In this document: piece after piece, positions 10,819 to 21,188 of the stretch
How the letters are laid out: every line of letters starts with the position of its first letter
Position numbering within the stretch: the stretch's first letter is position 1
Source of the DNA: Symbiodinium microadriaticum
Lineage: Eukaryota > Sar > Dinophyceae > Suessiales > Symbiodiniaceae
Assembly: GCA_001939145.1 (NCBI GenBank)
Contig: LSRX01000078.1
Coordinates: forward strand, 249,594-313,593
Direction: 5' to 3'
DNA: 64,000 bases
The notes under the pieces: generated by a model
Told to the model about the DNA's origin: nothing
The model's input: only the letters and a program-made list of their open reading frames with translations
Databases searched by the model: none
Position numbers and translations under genes: made by a program

Positions 10819-10925
10819 CTAGACCCTTAAACGTAGTACTTTTTTTGGTTGCCTTAGTTTCTTATCATAGGATCCTAACCATAAAATAGGTCATCCAATA
10901 AAAGGTACTACATTTAAGGGTCTAG
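10819..10925. mobile_element. Foldback element, family A-like variant
   Basis: Arms CTAGACCCTTAAACGTAGTA and its diverged complement TACTACATTTAAGGGTCTAG; the centre carries ATAGGATCCTAA, as in family A cores. Confidence 0.7.
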
Positions 10926-11027
10926 GAACCCTGTTTTGGGGGTTGTAGGAAGCAGTCGGCAGGCGCCAGCATGTTAAGGTCGACATCTAAGGATCCGCTT
11001 GTGTATGTGTGTGTGTGCGCATGTATA

Positions 11028-11077
11028 AACACACACACACATAAAACATACATATATATATATATATATATGTATAC

Positions 11078-11110
<33 letters not shown>

Positions 11111-11112
11111 AG
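11028..11112. repeat. (CA)n / (TA)n microsatellites
   Basis: CA tract followed by several interrupted TA tracts. Confidence 0.95.
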
Positions 11113-11751
11113 TAAGTGTGTCTGTGTGCACATGTCACGTGTATAGTGTATGTACATTATTTTCCGTGTGTATGTGTGTATAAATTGCAAGTAGGCCCGT
11201 GCGTTTCCGTTGACGGTGAACCTAGTTGCACGCCCTTCTTGTAGTCAGCATATGCTGGGGTCACTCGTTTGCACCTCTCTCACATGTCTACTGACTTCAG
11301 CTCAACGACCGCAGGTGCGAGCTAGATACAGCCTCCGGTTGCCGCAGCCCTCTCTGATACCTACCATGACTCCGAACCTATAGTACTGCTAGTCCCAAAG
11401 GGTGCTAGGTACTGTTACGGGGGACACTTCCCCAAGGCAAAATAGTAATTCCTAACATAAAAACCCTACGTTCTAGGATCTATAGGTACTTAGGACGCTT
11501 TGTGGGTGGTTTAGGCTCCGGCACCAGAGCGGCAGCCCAAGCCCTGAAAATTGAAATGCTGAACCCCAGACTAGGGTATAGGGTTTAGGGTTTACAGAGC
11601 CCTAGTCCTAGAGTGTCAATGAGTCTTGGCAGTGAATACCACTATTCCACAGATTGGCTCCCTTCATCCTCGACTGAGGCAAAAAATATATACGTGAAGG
11701 CGTACCTGTGAAGGTTGGGTAGCGCACATAGAAAAGCTATTGCCTAACAAA

Positions 11752-11860
11752 CCCTAGGGGTCCATGTACCCAAATAGTACATACTTTGGCCCCAAAGTAC
11801 CTATATAGGGACTACTTTAAGGCCAAAGTATATACTATTTGGGTACATGGACCCTTAGGG
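11752..11860. mobile_element. Foldback element family B, copy B1
   Basis: 109 bp near-perfect palindrome: outer arms GGGTCCATGTACCCAAATAG and complement, inner stem CTTTGGCC/GGCCAAAG, loop CCTATATAGG. A detached arm fragment (GGTACATGGACCCTTA) lies 46 bp downstream at 11909-11924 after telomere-like units. Confidence 0.9.
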
Positions 11861-12207
11861 ATAAACCCTAAACCCCTAAACCCCAAAACCCTAAACCCTA
11901 AACCCTAGGTACATGGACCCTTACGGAAACTCACAGTTGCTCCGTCCACGGTGCCTCAAGTGGTGAAGTGCAGCTCCCTTCGATGTCTGGCCTTAGGGTT
12001 TCTCGTTTCTCGGTTCCGTAGTGATAAGTTGTGCAATGATGCGGAGCTTTCCTTCTTGTTACACTATACGCGTTGACACACTCTACTACGAGTTGTTACG
12101 ATCAACGTTCAAGTCAGTTGCCATGGCTCGAAGTCGTTTGTTCTATGAGAACTGCGTGGTTGGTTATGCAGGTCTCCGATGTGTACTGCCAATGGTTTCG
12201 TTTTGAT

Positions 12208-12272
12208 GCTTCTATTTCCTTCTCGAAGTTGTTGTTAGGAGTGGTGGTGGGATGGTGGGGCTCTTTTCTTCA

Positions 12273-12313
<41 letters not shown>

Positions 12314-12355
12314 CTACACGGGGTATAGGGTTCTTAGGGATGTATATATGACAAA
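12208..12355. repeat. Mosaic repeat segment, second copy
   Basis: 12208-12279 (TGATGCTTCTATTTCCTTCT onward to the TA tract) recurs at 12797-12885; 12279-12355 matches 10160-10238. Breakpoints sit in the TA microsatellite. Confidence 0.85.
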
Positions 12356-12703
12356 AGCATATAGGTTATGGCACTATTCTGCCCCATCCGTCCTTCCACT
12401 TTGCTGCGGCGGCGGCACGGTTTCTGTCACAGCTGTGTTCTCGGGCATTGGTGCCCAGCTCGTTTGTCTTTTGTGCAGTCCATGCAGTCCCTGCAGCCTT
12501 CCGAGAAGGCCCCTTCGACACAAGATGTGCACGCCTTTCGATGAAATGAGGCCCGATATCCATCCAGCGGCAGCAGGATGTCTGTCCGTGGGGACCAGAC
12601 CAGCAACCAAAAGACTTTCTGGCTCAGTGGCCTGCTCCAACAACTCCTGAATACTAAACCCTACACCTAAAACCCCACACCCCCGAAACCCTAAAGCCAA
12701 ACC

Positions 12704-12865
12704 CTAAACCCTGAATTCTTTTCTGGGTCAGTTCCTCCATGAGACTTGCTCCCAGCATGCGCGGCTCCTATTTGAGCCCATGGGACTCCTTTCTCNTTGA
12801 TGCTTCTATTTCCTTCTCGAAGTTGTTGTTAGGAGTGGTGGTGGGATGGTGGGGCTCTTTTCTTC

Positions 12866-12890
<25 letters not shown>
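12704..12890. repeat. Mosaic repeat segment, third copy, joined by N at 12796
   Basis: Left of the single N matches 10239-10332 and right of it matches 12208-12279. One ambiguous base exactly at the junction suggests an assembly join rather than a biological breakpoint. Confidence 0.8.
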
Positions 12891-12906
<16 letters not shown>

Positions 12907-13289
12907 CGTTTGTCTGTGTCTATGTCTGTGTCCGCGTTCGCTGTTTTTTTTTTTGTTGTGAATTGCCGTTGTGTTGTTCCGTTTGGGTATTAGTGACACC
13001 AGCATTGTTGTTCTGTTTGGTCTTTGTATTCGCAAGACTAACTAACACTCGACCAACATGTGACGCCTGGCCCGGCTCCGGCAGCTTTTATAGTGGAGAT
13101 GTGTGCATCTGATCTCTGCATGTCTAAGATAAGACATTGGACCAGTTTCCGCTCAGACTGGTCCCTCATCCGCTCGTGTTGCCTCGGCCCTTCTCAAGCA
13201 CCTGACATGATTGCGTACATTTATATGCCATGAAGCTCATATACGATGCCTATAAGCCCTAAACCCTAAGCCTTTTGATTTCGCCGTGC

Positions 13290-13396
13290 CCCAAGGGTCC
13301 ATGTATCCAAGTGAGTATACTTTGACCCTGAAGTACCCATATAGGGACTACATCAAGGCCTAAGTATATACTATTTGGGTACATGGACCCTTAGGG
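13290..13396. mobile_element. Foldback element family B, copy B2
   Basis: Same architecture as B1 with more arm mismatches (ATGTATCCAAGTGAGTATAC). Flanked by GTG on both sides, a possible 3 bp target duplication. Confidence 0.8.
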
Positions 13397-13402
13397 GTGG
13401 GT

Positions 13403-13507
13403 ATTGCGATTCTGCGTGCCTTCGGCTTTCGTTTCGCTTGCTACCGTCATTCCCTGAGCCTCCAGACCTGGGTGCGGTCGCCCTATGCGCGCAGTTCCTA
13501 CACCCAT
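13403..13507 (+). CDS. Candidate exon, unknown protein
   Basis: Immediately after foldback B2; core FACYRHSLSLQTWVRSPYAR. Aromatic and basic; no family recognised. Confidence 0.3.
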
Positions 13508-13544
13508 GTACCCAAACCCTAGATAAACCCTGCACCCATGTCCC

Positions 13545-13705
13545 CTAAACCCCAAACCCTAAACTCCAAACCCTAAACCCTAAACTCTAAAGCCCAAACT
13601 CCAAACCCTAAACCATAATCTCTAAACTCTAAACCCTAAACCCTGAACGCTAAACTCTAAAGCCTAAACTCTAAACCCAAAGCCCTAAACCTTAAAGGAA
13701 CCCCA
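13545..13705. repeat. Interstitial CCCTAAA array
   Basis: Dense degenerate units, including the CTCTAAAC variant, in one orientation; opposite-orientation TTTAGGG runs follow at 13795-13885. Confidence 0.9.
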
Positions 13706-14058
13706 GACTCCTCAGGCCAAAAACGAACAGTCATGTCCAGAGAGTTCCATGCTTTGCTTGGGATTCAGGGCTGTTTAAAGTAGGTTTATAGGATTTAGGA
13801 GTTTAGGGTTTAGGAGCTTAGGGTTTTAGGGTTTAGGGATTTGGGGTTAATGGGGTTTAGGAGTTTAGGGGTGGTTTAGGGCTCGAAGTTCAGGCTTCAT
13901 GTTTGTTACTGTCGCCGTTGGCTCATTTTTGAGCTGTGTGATTTAGGGTTAACCCTAAACCCTAAACCCCTAAACCCTAAACCGTTTGGGATTCCCGGGC
14001 AGTACCTCCCTCCAGAAGACTCCAACATTCCCTGAGCGAATGAATGAACCATACTAGG

Positions 14059-14155
14059 GTTGATGATATAAATCCTGCATGACCTCAAGGACCCTAAACT
14101 ATGGAAATTATGGTATATTCCTAATTCTGGGTAATGCAGGATTTATATCATCAAC
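14059..14155. mobile_element. Foldback element family F, copy F1
   Basis: Arms GTTGATGATATAAATCCTGC and exact complement ATGCAGGATTTATATCATCA frame an asymmetric core holding ACCCTAAACTATGG. Relatives at 21100-21174 and 26103-26207. Confidence 0.9.
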
Positions 14156-14304
14156 CGTAGGGTTAAAGGGTTTTCCACAGTGGGACTTCCCCATTTTTGC
14201 TTGTACATCGGAGATGAAAGTTGTGTGTTTAGGAGTTTTTAGGGAGTCTCTGGTCCTGGTTCGAATTTTTGTGGGGTTTAGTTTCAGGGTTTCCTGGTGT
14301 GCAG

Positions 14305-14397
14305 GCTGAGGCACATGCCCTAGAATTGAGACATCTCCTCTCTTTCCACAAGCAGTGCGCCCGTGGCACGGCAGTTCCAAGTGCCCACGTGGACTGA
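14305..14397 (+). CDS. Candidate terminal exon, unknown
   Basis: Preceded by an acceptor-like CCTGGTGTGCAG. Reads AEAHALELRHLLSFHKQCAR then GTAVPSAHVD and TGA. Acceptor, composition and stop together make this a comparatively good candidate. Confidence 0.4.
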   Translation, partial: AEAHALELRHLLSFHKQCARGTAVPSAHVD

Positions 14398-14454
14398 CCG
14401 GAGCAGGTTGGGAACAAAAGCACCGAGCCGGTTTAAGGGCTTAATTTAGGGGCC

Positions 14455-14700
14455 TAAGGCCTAAACCCTAAAGCCCTAAAACCCTAAAGCCCTAAAACCC
14501 TAAAGCCCTAAAGCCCTAACCCTAAACCCTACACCCTCCTTTTTGTAACTATACTATACAAGGATCTCTAGTCCCGAAACTCCCCGGTGTGCTCATTCAG
14601 GCGACAAAAAAATGAGGGTGTAGGGTTTAGGGGTTTAGGGGTTAGGGGTTTAGGGTTTAGGGTTTAGGGGTTTAGGGTTTAGGGGTTTGGGGCCCTGAGT
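14455..14700. repeat. Opposed telomere-like arrays
   Basis: CCCTAAAGC-type units (14455-14535) then TTTAGGGG-type units (14615-14695) converge on ~80 bp of unique sequence. Confidence 0.9.
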
Positions 14701-15000
14701 ACAACTCTGACTGGCAGCCCTTATGCTGCAGAAACCTTAAGGACTCCAAAACGTTGAACTAGGGTTTAGGGCTTAGGGTTTAGGCATGTGTATGTGTGTG
14801 TGTATATATATATATATACATATATACATATATATATATACACATATGTATAGAGACATAGACATACGAGTACCTAAAACCACAAAGCGGATCTGCCTAT
14901 AATTAGAAGTCGCTGCTGAATCAGCATGGGTCTGTCTTGGAGTTTCTGGCATCACGGTTTTCTCAAACCCCCAAGACACAATGTTTGGGGCCTTTTTCTG

Positions 15001-15019
15001 GTATCCTTTTTGGCTCAAG
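15001..15019 (+). other. Relict dinoflagellate spliced-leader sequence
   Basis: GTATCCTTTTTGGCTCAAG matches 17 of 19 bases at the 3' part of the conserved dinoflagellate spliced leader (GTAGCCATTTTGGCTCAAG), differing at G>T and A>T. Genomic relict leaders are known in dinoflagellates and are interpreted as traces of reverse-transcribed, trans-spliced mRNA. No recognisable coding sequence follows directly; a diverged family H palindrome does. Confidence 0.6.
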
Positions 15020-15034
15020 ACCTGTTTAACACCC

Positions 15035-15110
15035 TGTAATAATAAAGGAGTGTACCTTAAATCACACTAAGGGTCCTATGCTAATTTACAGTATATTTCT
15101 TAACCAAGGG
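15035..15110. mobile_element. Foldback element family H, diverged copy
   Basis: Aligns by eye with the inner part of the element at 1657-1770 (ACCTTAAATCACACTAAGG versus ACCTCAAATCATATTACTAAGG); outer arms are lost. Confidence 0.45.
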
Positions 15111-15262
15111 AATAAACGCCAAACCCAAGCAAACCCTAAACCGCAAGCCCTTAACCCTACACCCCAAACCCTACACCCCAAAGCCCCAAAATAAGCCCTA
15201 AACCCTAAACCTCAAAGCCCCAAAATAAGCCCTAAACCCTAAACCCCAAAGCCTCAAAATAA

Positions 15263-15361
15263 GCCGAGGATGTCTGTTTCGGCCGCTGGCGCGTCGCAGC
15301 ACCGCCTTGGGCCTCTGCACGGCTGGCGGAGCTTGGATTCTCGGACGCACTCGGACCCTAA
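15263..15361 (+). CDS. Candidate exon, unknown protein
   Basis: Reads AEDVCFGRWRVAAPPWASAR then LAELGFSDALG; the frame closes inside the B3 palindrome starting at 15356, so that insertion probably truncated or bounds the exon. Confidence 0.4.
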   Translation, partial: AEDVCFGRWRVAAPPWASARLAELGFSDALGP

Positions 15362-15464
15362 GGGTCCATGTACCCAAATACTACATACTTTGGCCCCAAT
15401 GTACCTATATAGGGACTACTTTAAGGCCAATGTATATACTATATGAGTACATGGACCCTTAGGG
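15356..15464. mobile_element. Foldback element family B, copy B3
   Basis: 109 bp, arms CCCTAAGGGTCCATGTACCC and diverged complement; inner stem with ACTTTGGCC and loop CCTATATAGG as in B1. Confidence 0.9.
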
Positions 15465-15479
15465 TGAAGCCACGAATCA

Positions 15480-15690
15480 GGGCGTAGGGTTCGGGGTTTA
15501 GGGTTTTAGGGTTTAGCGGTCTTAGGGTTTTAGGGGATTTGGGGTTTTGGCTTTTAGGGTTTTGGGGTTCAGGGTTTGGGGGGTTTTAGGGGCCTGGGGT
15601 TTTAGGGATTCAGGATTTGGGTTGATTATAGGGGTTTTCGTGTTTTGGGTTTTAGGTTTTAATATTTAGGGGTTTAGGGTTTTAGGGTAT
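15480..15690. repeat. Interstitial TTTAGGG array
   Basis: Degenerate GGGTTTTAGG units including ones drifting to GGGGTTTTGGC. Confidence 0.85.
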
Positions 15691-15831
15691 TTTTCTTTTC
15701 ATGTTGGAGCTCTTACTATCGCTTAGGAAAGCTTTGTTTAAGGTATATACTCCTCATGTCCCGTTTTTCCGAGTCCTACTACGATTTCAGGCTGTTTGCA
15801 AGAGGCCTTCAACCCAGCAACCCTCCAGCCC

Positions 15832-15924
15832 CCTGTGGCCGAAAAGACCTCCTACCTTCTTAAGGAACTTTAGATAGAAGCCATCTTAACGAACCCTGAA
15901 ACAGTAGGTCTTTTCGGTTACAGG
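15832..15924. mobile_element. Foldback element, family C-like, copy C0
   Basis: Arms CCTGTGGCCGAAAAGACCT and AGGTCTTTTCGGTTACAGG; right edge reads ACAGGTAAGCC, a strong splice-donor-like sequence. Confidence 0.75.
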
Positions 15925-15941
15925 TAAGCCCTATAAACGCG

Positions 15942-16035
15942 ACCTGGACCCCACAGAACCTACCTTGTTTTGGGGCTCCTTATGATGGTTTCTCTATATA
16001 AGTCCTTCGGAAGGTAGGTTATTTGGGGTTAAGGT
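15942..16035. mobile_element. Foldback element family C, copy C1
   Basis: Left arm ACCTGGACCCCACAGAACCT, right arm partly decayed; right edge AAGGTAAGCC. Lies 18 bp from C0 in the same orientation. Confidence 0.75.
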
Positions 16036-16039
16036 AAGC

Positions 16040-16160
16040 CCTAAACCCCTAAACCCCAAACAAAAAGACTATAAGCCCTATAAACCCCAAACCCTAAACA
16101 AGCAAACAAAAACTATAAACCCTATAAACCCTATAAGCCCTATAAGCCCTATAAACCCAG
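16040..16160. repeat. CCCTATAAA/CCCTAAA array
   Basis: Tandem CCCTATAAGC-type units, a 9-10 bp variant of the telomere-like unit. Confidence 0.85.
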
Positions 16161-16195
16161 CTTTCGGCCCTCGGCAAAGCCTACCCCAAGAGCCA

Positions 16196-16196
16196 N
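16196..16196. other. Ambiguous base (N)
   Basis: Second of two single Ns in the window; no sequence duplication visible across it. Confidence 0.95.
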
Positions 16197-16259
16197 CACC
16201 GTACCACAGGGGTCGGAAAGACAAGGGCCCCCCAACCCCGAGGGAATTGTTGCACCGAT

Positions 16260-16865
16260 GTAGGGTTTGGAGTTTTGGGGTTCAGGCTTTAGGGTTGTGG
16301 GGCTTGAGTTTTCGGGTTTAGGCTTTAGGGTTTTGGGCTTGGGGTTTGGGGTTTAGGATTTAGGGTTTAGGGTTTGGAGTTTTCCTAGACCCCCCCAACT
16401 AGCCTCTATTACACCCCAAATACCCACTGTTAAGGATTGTAAGGGCTCTCTTAAGGGGCCATTGGGGGGTCCTGGTTGGGGTTTAGGCTGTAGGGCTTTG
16501 GGCTTGGGGCTTGGGTTTTGGAGTTTAGGATTTAGGGTTTAGGGTTTGGGGTTTAGGATTTAGGGTTTTGGTTTCGGGCTTTAGGATTTGGGGTTTAGGG
16601 CCTAGGGAGCCAAAACGCATTCTGCTGCAGCCAAGACGCCAGATTGTTCAGCCCAAGCAGCCCGATTGCTTAACCTACACGTCCACTGCTCCAAGCACAG
16701 AGCCCTGGCCCTAGACCCTAACCCCCTAAACCCTCAACCCTAAAACCCCAAAACCCTAAAACCTAACCCCGAAAGCCTTAAACCCCTATCCTGAACCTTA
16801 AGCCCCAAACCCCTAAACCCTAAACCAAAAACCCCGAAAGCCTTAAACCCTAAACCCTAACCCCC
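16260..16865. repeat. Long mixed telomere-like block
   Basis: TTTAGGG/GGGGTTTAGG units to about 16615, then CCCTAAA units 16715-16865, around a small unique stretch. A GGGCTCTCTTAAGGGGCC segment near 16450 resembles family G. Confidence 0.85.
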
Positions 16866-16870
16866 CCCAA

Positions 16871-16969
16871 GACTCCGAACTTGCCGAGGAAGCCTCGCAA
16901 ACCTCGGCGATGCTCCACACGGCGGCGCAGCATCTGCTAGGACCCCTGTGCCCCGTCCGAGAGTTTTGA
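16871..16969 (+). CDS. Candidate exon, unknown protein
   Basis: Core DSELAEEASQTSAMLHTAAQ continuing HLLGPLCPVREF to TGA; strongly helical composition sandwiched between opposed telomere-like arrays. Confidence 0.4.
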   Translation, partial: DSELAEEASQTSAMLHTAAQHLLGPLCPVREF

Positions 16970-17454
16970 GACTCTAAAGGGGGTTCAGGGGTTTAGGGCC
17001 GAATTTGGGGTTTGGGGAGGGATTTTGGACTAGGGATTTGGGGCCTGGAGGTTCAGGGCCGGGTTTGTCTGGGATTTAAGAGTTTTAGGTTTAGGGCTTC
17101 GGGTGTGTGGGTCTACAAGGGCTTAAGGTTTAGGGGTTTAGACCGGTTTAGACACAAACTGAAGGCTTCATCACGGCTCTTCATGCCTACTCGGAGCTCG
17201 GAGCGTTGTGTGTGTGTGTGTTTCAGAGGCTGTTGTTTCCTCATTCATCATTTGCAGAGACTAGGATAACATTTCAGAGCAAAGGGTTGTCCAATCAGAA
17301 CTTCCTGGTCATTTTCCCCATGTCCTGGGCCCTACGGCTTGCAACCCCGCCGCATGTTGAACTTCAAGGTCTGCAGCTCTTACCCCAGACCCTAAACCCT
17401 AAACCTCCGAATCCTAAACCCTTGGCCCTAAACCCCAAGCCTCCCCTCGCGCCC

Positions 17455-17616
17455 CTTGTGAGGAGGGAGGTTGCATCGTTGGGATGTTCTTCCTGCGGTC
17501 TGAAGTCCGGGAGCTTCCTCCCCACAGCACTGAAACTGGAAGCTTTCAGGGTTCCGCTTAGTTTCCTTATGATAAAGGCTGCCGTACTATATTGGGGGCC
17601 TGAAAAGGCACCCTAA
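17455..17616 (+). CDS. Candidate exon, unknown protein
   Basis: 3' part of a longer frame; core REVASLGCSSCGLKSGSFLP then TALKLEAFRVPLSF. The frame runs on into a family D half element. Confidence 0.25.
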   Translation, partial: LVRREVASLGCSSCGLKSGSFLPTALKLEAFRVPLSFLMIKAAVLYWGPEKAP

Positions 17617-17633
17617 TTTGAGGGAACTACCCA
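17580..17633. mobile_element. Half foldback element family D, copy D2
   Basis: Only the core (TGCCGTACTATATTGGGGGC) and right arm remain. Confidence 0.7.
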
Positions 17634-17819
17634 CATCCCTTATAAAGCCCCTAGACTCTGACATCACCCTTACGTACAGTAGCAAGCCTTTGGGGGAATC
17701 CTCAAACCCCAAAGCTGAGGTACTTCTCCGAAACGGACTACCAACATCCTTGGTCTTCGGTGCCGACGGAAGTGAAGAGGCCCAGCATCTCCTTTGCCCA
17801 AACCTTCTCACAGTGACAG

Positions 17820-17925
17820 CAATAGCACTGCCAGTAGTAGTAATACTAATAATAGTAGTAGTGGTAGTAGTATTCACAATAACAATGATCGTAGTGGTAA
17901 TAAGAATGATACGCATTCTCGTTTT
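17820..17925. repeat. AT-rich AGT/AAT trinucleotide tract
   Basis: Imperfect TAGTAATA-type repeat; frames across it on both strands are artefacts. Confidence 0.8.
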
Positions 17926-18194
17926 GAGATATAGAGTCCGCGATGATGAGACCAGTTGCTGTTGTTTGCGAAAGGGGGGTGTAGTAAAGTAGGTTAGGAT
18001 AGCACGAGGGGATGCCATTCCCAATCATCGCGATGCCTGCGCTAAACCCTAAACCTTCCGTGTGGTTCCGCCATCCCAAAAGTTTCCGTAAGTACTTATA
18101 GCAAAACATTCTAGGCTTTCAAAATCACGAACTATACTATTGCGATTTGCTGGAGTATTCCCCCATAACAGTATCCAGGACCCTTGATGGGAAT

Positions 18195-18293
18195 CATGAA
18201 CCCGAAGCCTCTAATCTGCAGGTCTTGTCGCTCCCGGCCGGTGCGCAACAGAGCTACGCCTCGCACCTGGAGACCCTCAACCCTAAACTCTAA
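18195..18293 (+). CDS. Candidate exon, unknown protein
   Basis: Core HEPEASNLQVLSLPAGAQQS followed by YASHLETLNP, closing in the telomere-like array that follows. Confidence 0.4.
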   Translation, partial: HEPEASNLQVLSLPAGAQQSYASHLETLNPKL

Positions 18294-18416
18294 ACTAAAC
18301 CCTAAACCCAAAACCCTAAACCCTAAACCCTAAACTCTAAACTCTAAACCCTAAACTCTAAACCCTAAACCCTAGTGGGTTTGCTTTCTGACCCAAAGGG
18401 GGAACAGGAACAGGTA

Positions 18417-18490
18417 GGTGCTGTTATTGGGGATACTTCCCCGAATCATGTTCGTAATTCCGAACATAGAAACCCGACATTCTACTTTAG
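18417..18490. repeat. Dispersed repeat family R, copy 2
   Basis: GGGGATACTTCCCCGAATCA, then GTAATTCCGAACATAGAAACCCGACATTCTA in pieces, matches 11407-11478 (copy 1: GGGGGACACTTCCCC, GTAATTCCTAACATA). A decayed third piece may lie at 19510-19560. Confidence 0.6.
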
Positions 18491-18562
18491 ATAAATATAT
18501 TATATGTATATTATATATATATATATATTTAACTATATATGTATATATATATATATATATGT
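18490..18562. repeat. (TA)n microsatellite
   Basis: Interrupted TA tract, palindromic. Confidence 0.95.
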
Positions 18563-19115
18563 AATGCTTCCCCCCCTGTGGTGTGGTGTGGTCGTGGGTT
18601 GCTTCCCCCCTCCCTGTGGGTGTTGTTCGGGGTTGGGTCTGCCTGTGATGGTTGCCCCTGTTGTTAGTATAAACATTCAGACTTGTATTAATATTCATAC
18701 AAACATGAATACTGACAGTTGTAGGGATATTTATCTTGGCATTAGGGCTAGTCTAATATTAGTATTACATAGCATCAATCTTAGTAAGAGTATGATATTT
18801 ACCACCCGAAGACGGAGACCAAAAAAAGAAATCTCCACAGAGAATGTTGGACATGTTTTCTGTTGTATTATGTTATTATGTTTTTGGTGTTTTGTTGAGG
18901 CTATAAGAAGTCCGTCCCAGATCGCGAACGCCAGAAAGTACAGAGCTGTGGAGCCTGGGAGCTATGGGATCAAAGCACCTATATATCGCATAGCCCAGAC
19001 CGCGCATGTAACCCAAGCCGGCAATGCACATGTATGCTAACCTTCGAGGCTAGAGTATAAACCTAGGAATCCGGCTCCTGATCCTGTTGTCGGCAAACAT
19101 AGGATAAATTGGTGT

Positions 19116-19217
19116 GGCGAGAGAGCTCAGATTTGGTGCCTTTGCGGCGACGACGATCGCCGATTGACCTTTGGGCGTGATGCGAAGGCTGGGTCACGCC
19201 GCGCCCGTAAACCCTAA
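19116..19217 (+). CDS. Candidate exon, unknown protein
   Basis: Core ERAQIWCLCGDDDRRLTFGR then DAKAGSRRARKP; the stop is the first telomere-like unit. CxC followed by an acidic run; no family recognised. Confidence 0.35.
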   Translation, partial: GERAQIWCLCGDDDRRLTFGRDAKAGSRRARKP

Positions 19218-19219
19218 AC

Positions 19220-20250
19220 CCTTATAAACCCTGAACCTGTATGAAACCTAAACCTCACAAATCCCAAGCCCTTATTAACCTTAAACTAGACCCGTTTAAA
19301 CCCTAAACCCAGATTAGCCCTAGACTCTTAAGGGATCCACAGGCGCCCTTTTCAAAGGGTACTATCGGCTTCTATAATAGGAACCCTTTCTGAGGAGGTC
19401 CAGGGGGGCTTCGGTCTTGCTGTTTTTCGGGATCCAGGCCTTACAGCCTTCCCCCCCCCATCCAAGGCTGTTATTGAACAGTATAGAGCGAGGGTTTAGG
19501 GTTTAGGGCTGTCCTGTGAGGTTTATTCTCTGAACATAGAAGCCGGAATTATAACCGCGACGGTGCCTTAGGGTTCCTCGTGTATTGATTATATATAGAG
19601 GAATATGCCGCTAAGGCCTCGTCGTGTTGTTGAGGCCCTATATTATGCAGCTTCAGACTCTTTGAATAGTTGGTCCTGGGCCTTGCCTTTCGACACTGAG
19701 TTCGCCTGACCTGAACGAAACATGCCATGTAGTCTCTATCTTTCTCTCTTTCGGTATGTGTTTACAACAACCAACAACAACAACAACCACAACTACAGCG
19801 ACCGCGCCAACGCTATCGCCAACGCCCCTCGACGATAACGGCAATGACAAGAGCAACGACGACAACGACCACACTAACAACAACAGCAACAGCAAAAGCA
19901 ACACCAACAACAACGACAATCACAATAGTATAAAGTGACATATGAATCATAATAGCAATAATAGCAATAGTCATAACACAACAACAAGAATAATAGTATC
20001 AATGTTAGTAATAGCAATAGACGTTCATCACATCATAGTAACCATGCAATAATCATGGGAACAAGCAACGTGTTGGATTATTGTTTGTTATTAGAGTGTT
20101 TCTGATGGGTTTTCGTAATATGGTTCAATACATTAACCTTCATAGTAGTCATATTATGATTATTGCTACTGTCATTATTGCTATTACTATCAACAGTATG
20201 AGTGTTAATGTAAATTTTAAACAACACCACTATTAACATTCATATGAACA
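19220..20250. other. No gene seen; trinucleotide-rich stretch
   Basis: Short telomere-like runs (19205-19320), a family R trace, then AAC/ACG/AAT trinucleotide-like DNA (19765-20010) and AT-rich unique sequence. Confidence 0.6.
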
Positions 20251-20337
20251 TGAATGCTAACAACAAGAAGTGGTAGACACATATATACACATGTAGATCA
20301 GATTGTACCGGTTTATGTTATATGTGCCACTAACTTC

Positions 20338-20457
20338 CAGTTGCTCCAAATCTCGAGCCGTTGCTGCGAGGCTCCGCGCTCCGTCGCATTGAACCTGTCC
20401 GATGCGGCAGTTTCTGAAACAGGCCTTGGACTGGGTCGTGCGGATGATAGGGTTTGA
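20338..20457 (+). CDS. Candidate exon, unknown protein
   Basis: Core CEAPRSVALNLSDAAVSETG then LGLGRADDRV before TGA at the next telomere-like run. Confidence 0.3.
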   Translation, partial: QLLQISSRCCEAPRSVALNLSDAAVSETGLGLGRADDRV

Positions 20458-20632
20458 GGTTAGGGTTTGGGTTTTTTGGTGGGTGTTGGCTTTAAGGGTT
20501 TGGACTGAGACGCTCCGAAGAGTACGGCTCTTTTGTAGAGTTTGTGCATGCATCGTTGCGATCTGACGCCTCGGGGCTTCTCGTTTGGCAAGGCCAATCG
20601 TAGGTGTAGCATCACCAAACTCATCTGACACG

Positions 20633-20680
20633 TATGTGTGTGTGTGTGTGTATATATGTGTATATATATATATACAGAAG
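20633..20680. repeat. (GT)n/(TA)n microsatellite
   Basis: GTGT run grading into TATATA, then GA-rich sequence to 20720. Confidence 0.95.
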
Positions 20681-21099
20681 AAGAGACTGAGAGAGCTAGA
20701 GATAGAGATAGAGAGACAGGTTTCAAATGACCACCAACTGAACAAATCATCGTAATCCAACCAGAAAACCAGACTCTTACCCTAAAGCTCGAAAATGTAG
20801 AAAGGTCTTGAAGCCCAGATCCCCAACCCTAAACCCTTATCTTCCTTGTGAGCCAACGTTGCGGCGCCCTCATACTTCAGCCTATGGGGCTTTCGGGTTT
20901 CATAGCCTGCGGCTCCAGCTACTTGCTGTGTTCAGGGATATACCATAGAAGCGGGTCAAGTTAAACCCTAAACCCTAAACCGGACAGGGCCTTCTGAACT
21001 CTTTCGCACGAAAGTCTTAAAAGATGAATCCCCTTCAACACCCGCCCTGCAAGGCCGACACTGTGCGCCTATAGAGCCCCCATGAAAATTTTACCCGTA

Positions 21100-21174
21100 C
21101 TGTTGATGATATAGATAACTATGGGAATTGTGGTACATTCCTTATCATGTATTTCATGATCCACCGTATTTTTT
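21100..21174. mobile_element. Foldback element family F, deleted copy F3
   Basis: Keeps ACTGTTGATGATATAGATAA and a decayed right arm; the first half of the core found in F1/F2 is missing. Confidence 0.65.
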
Positions 21175-21188
21175 GAAATCCCAGCAGG

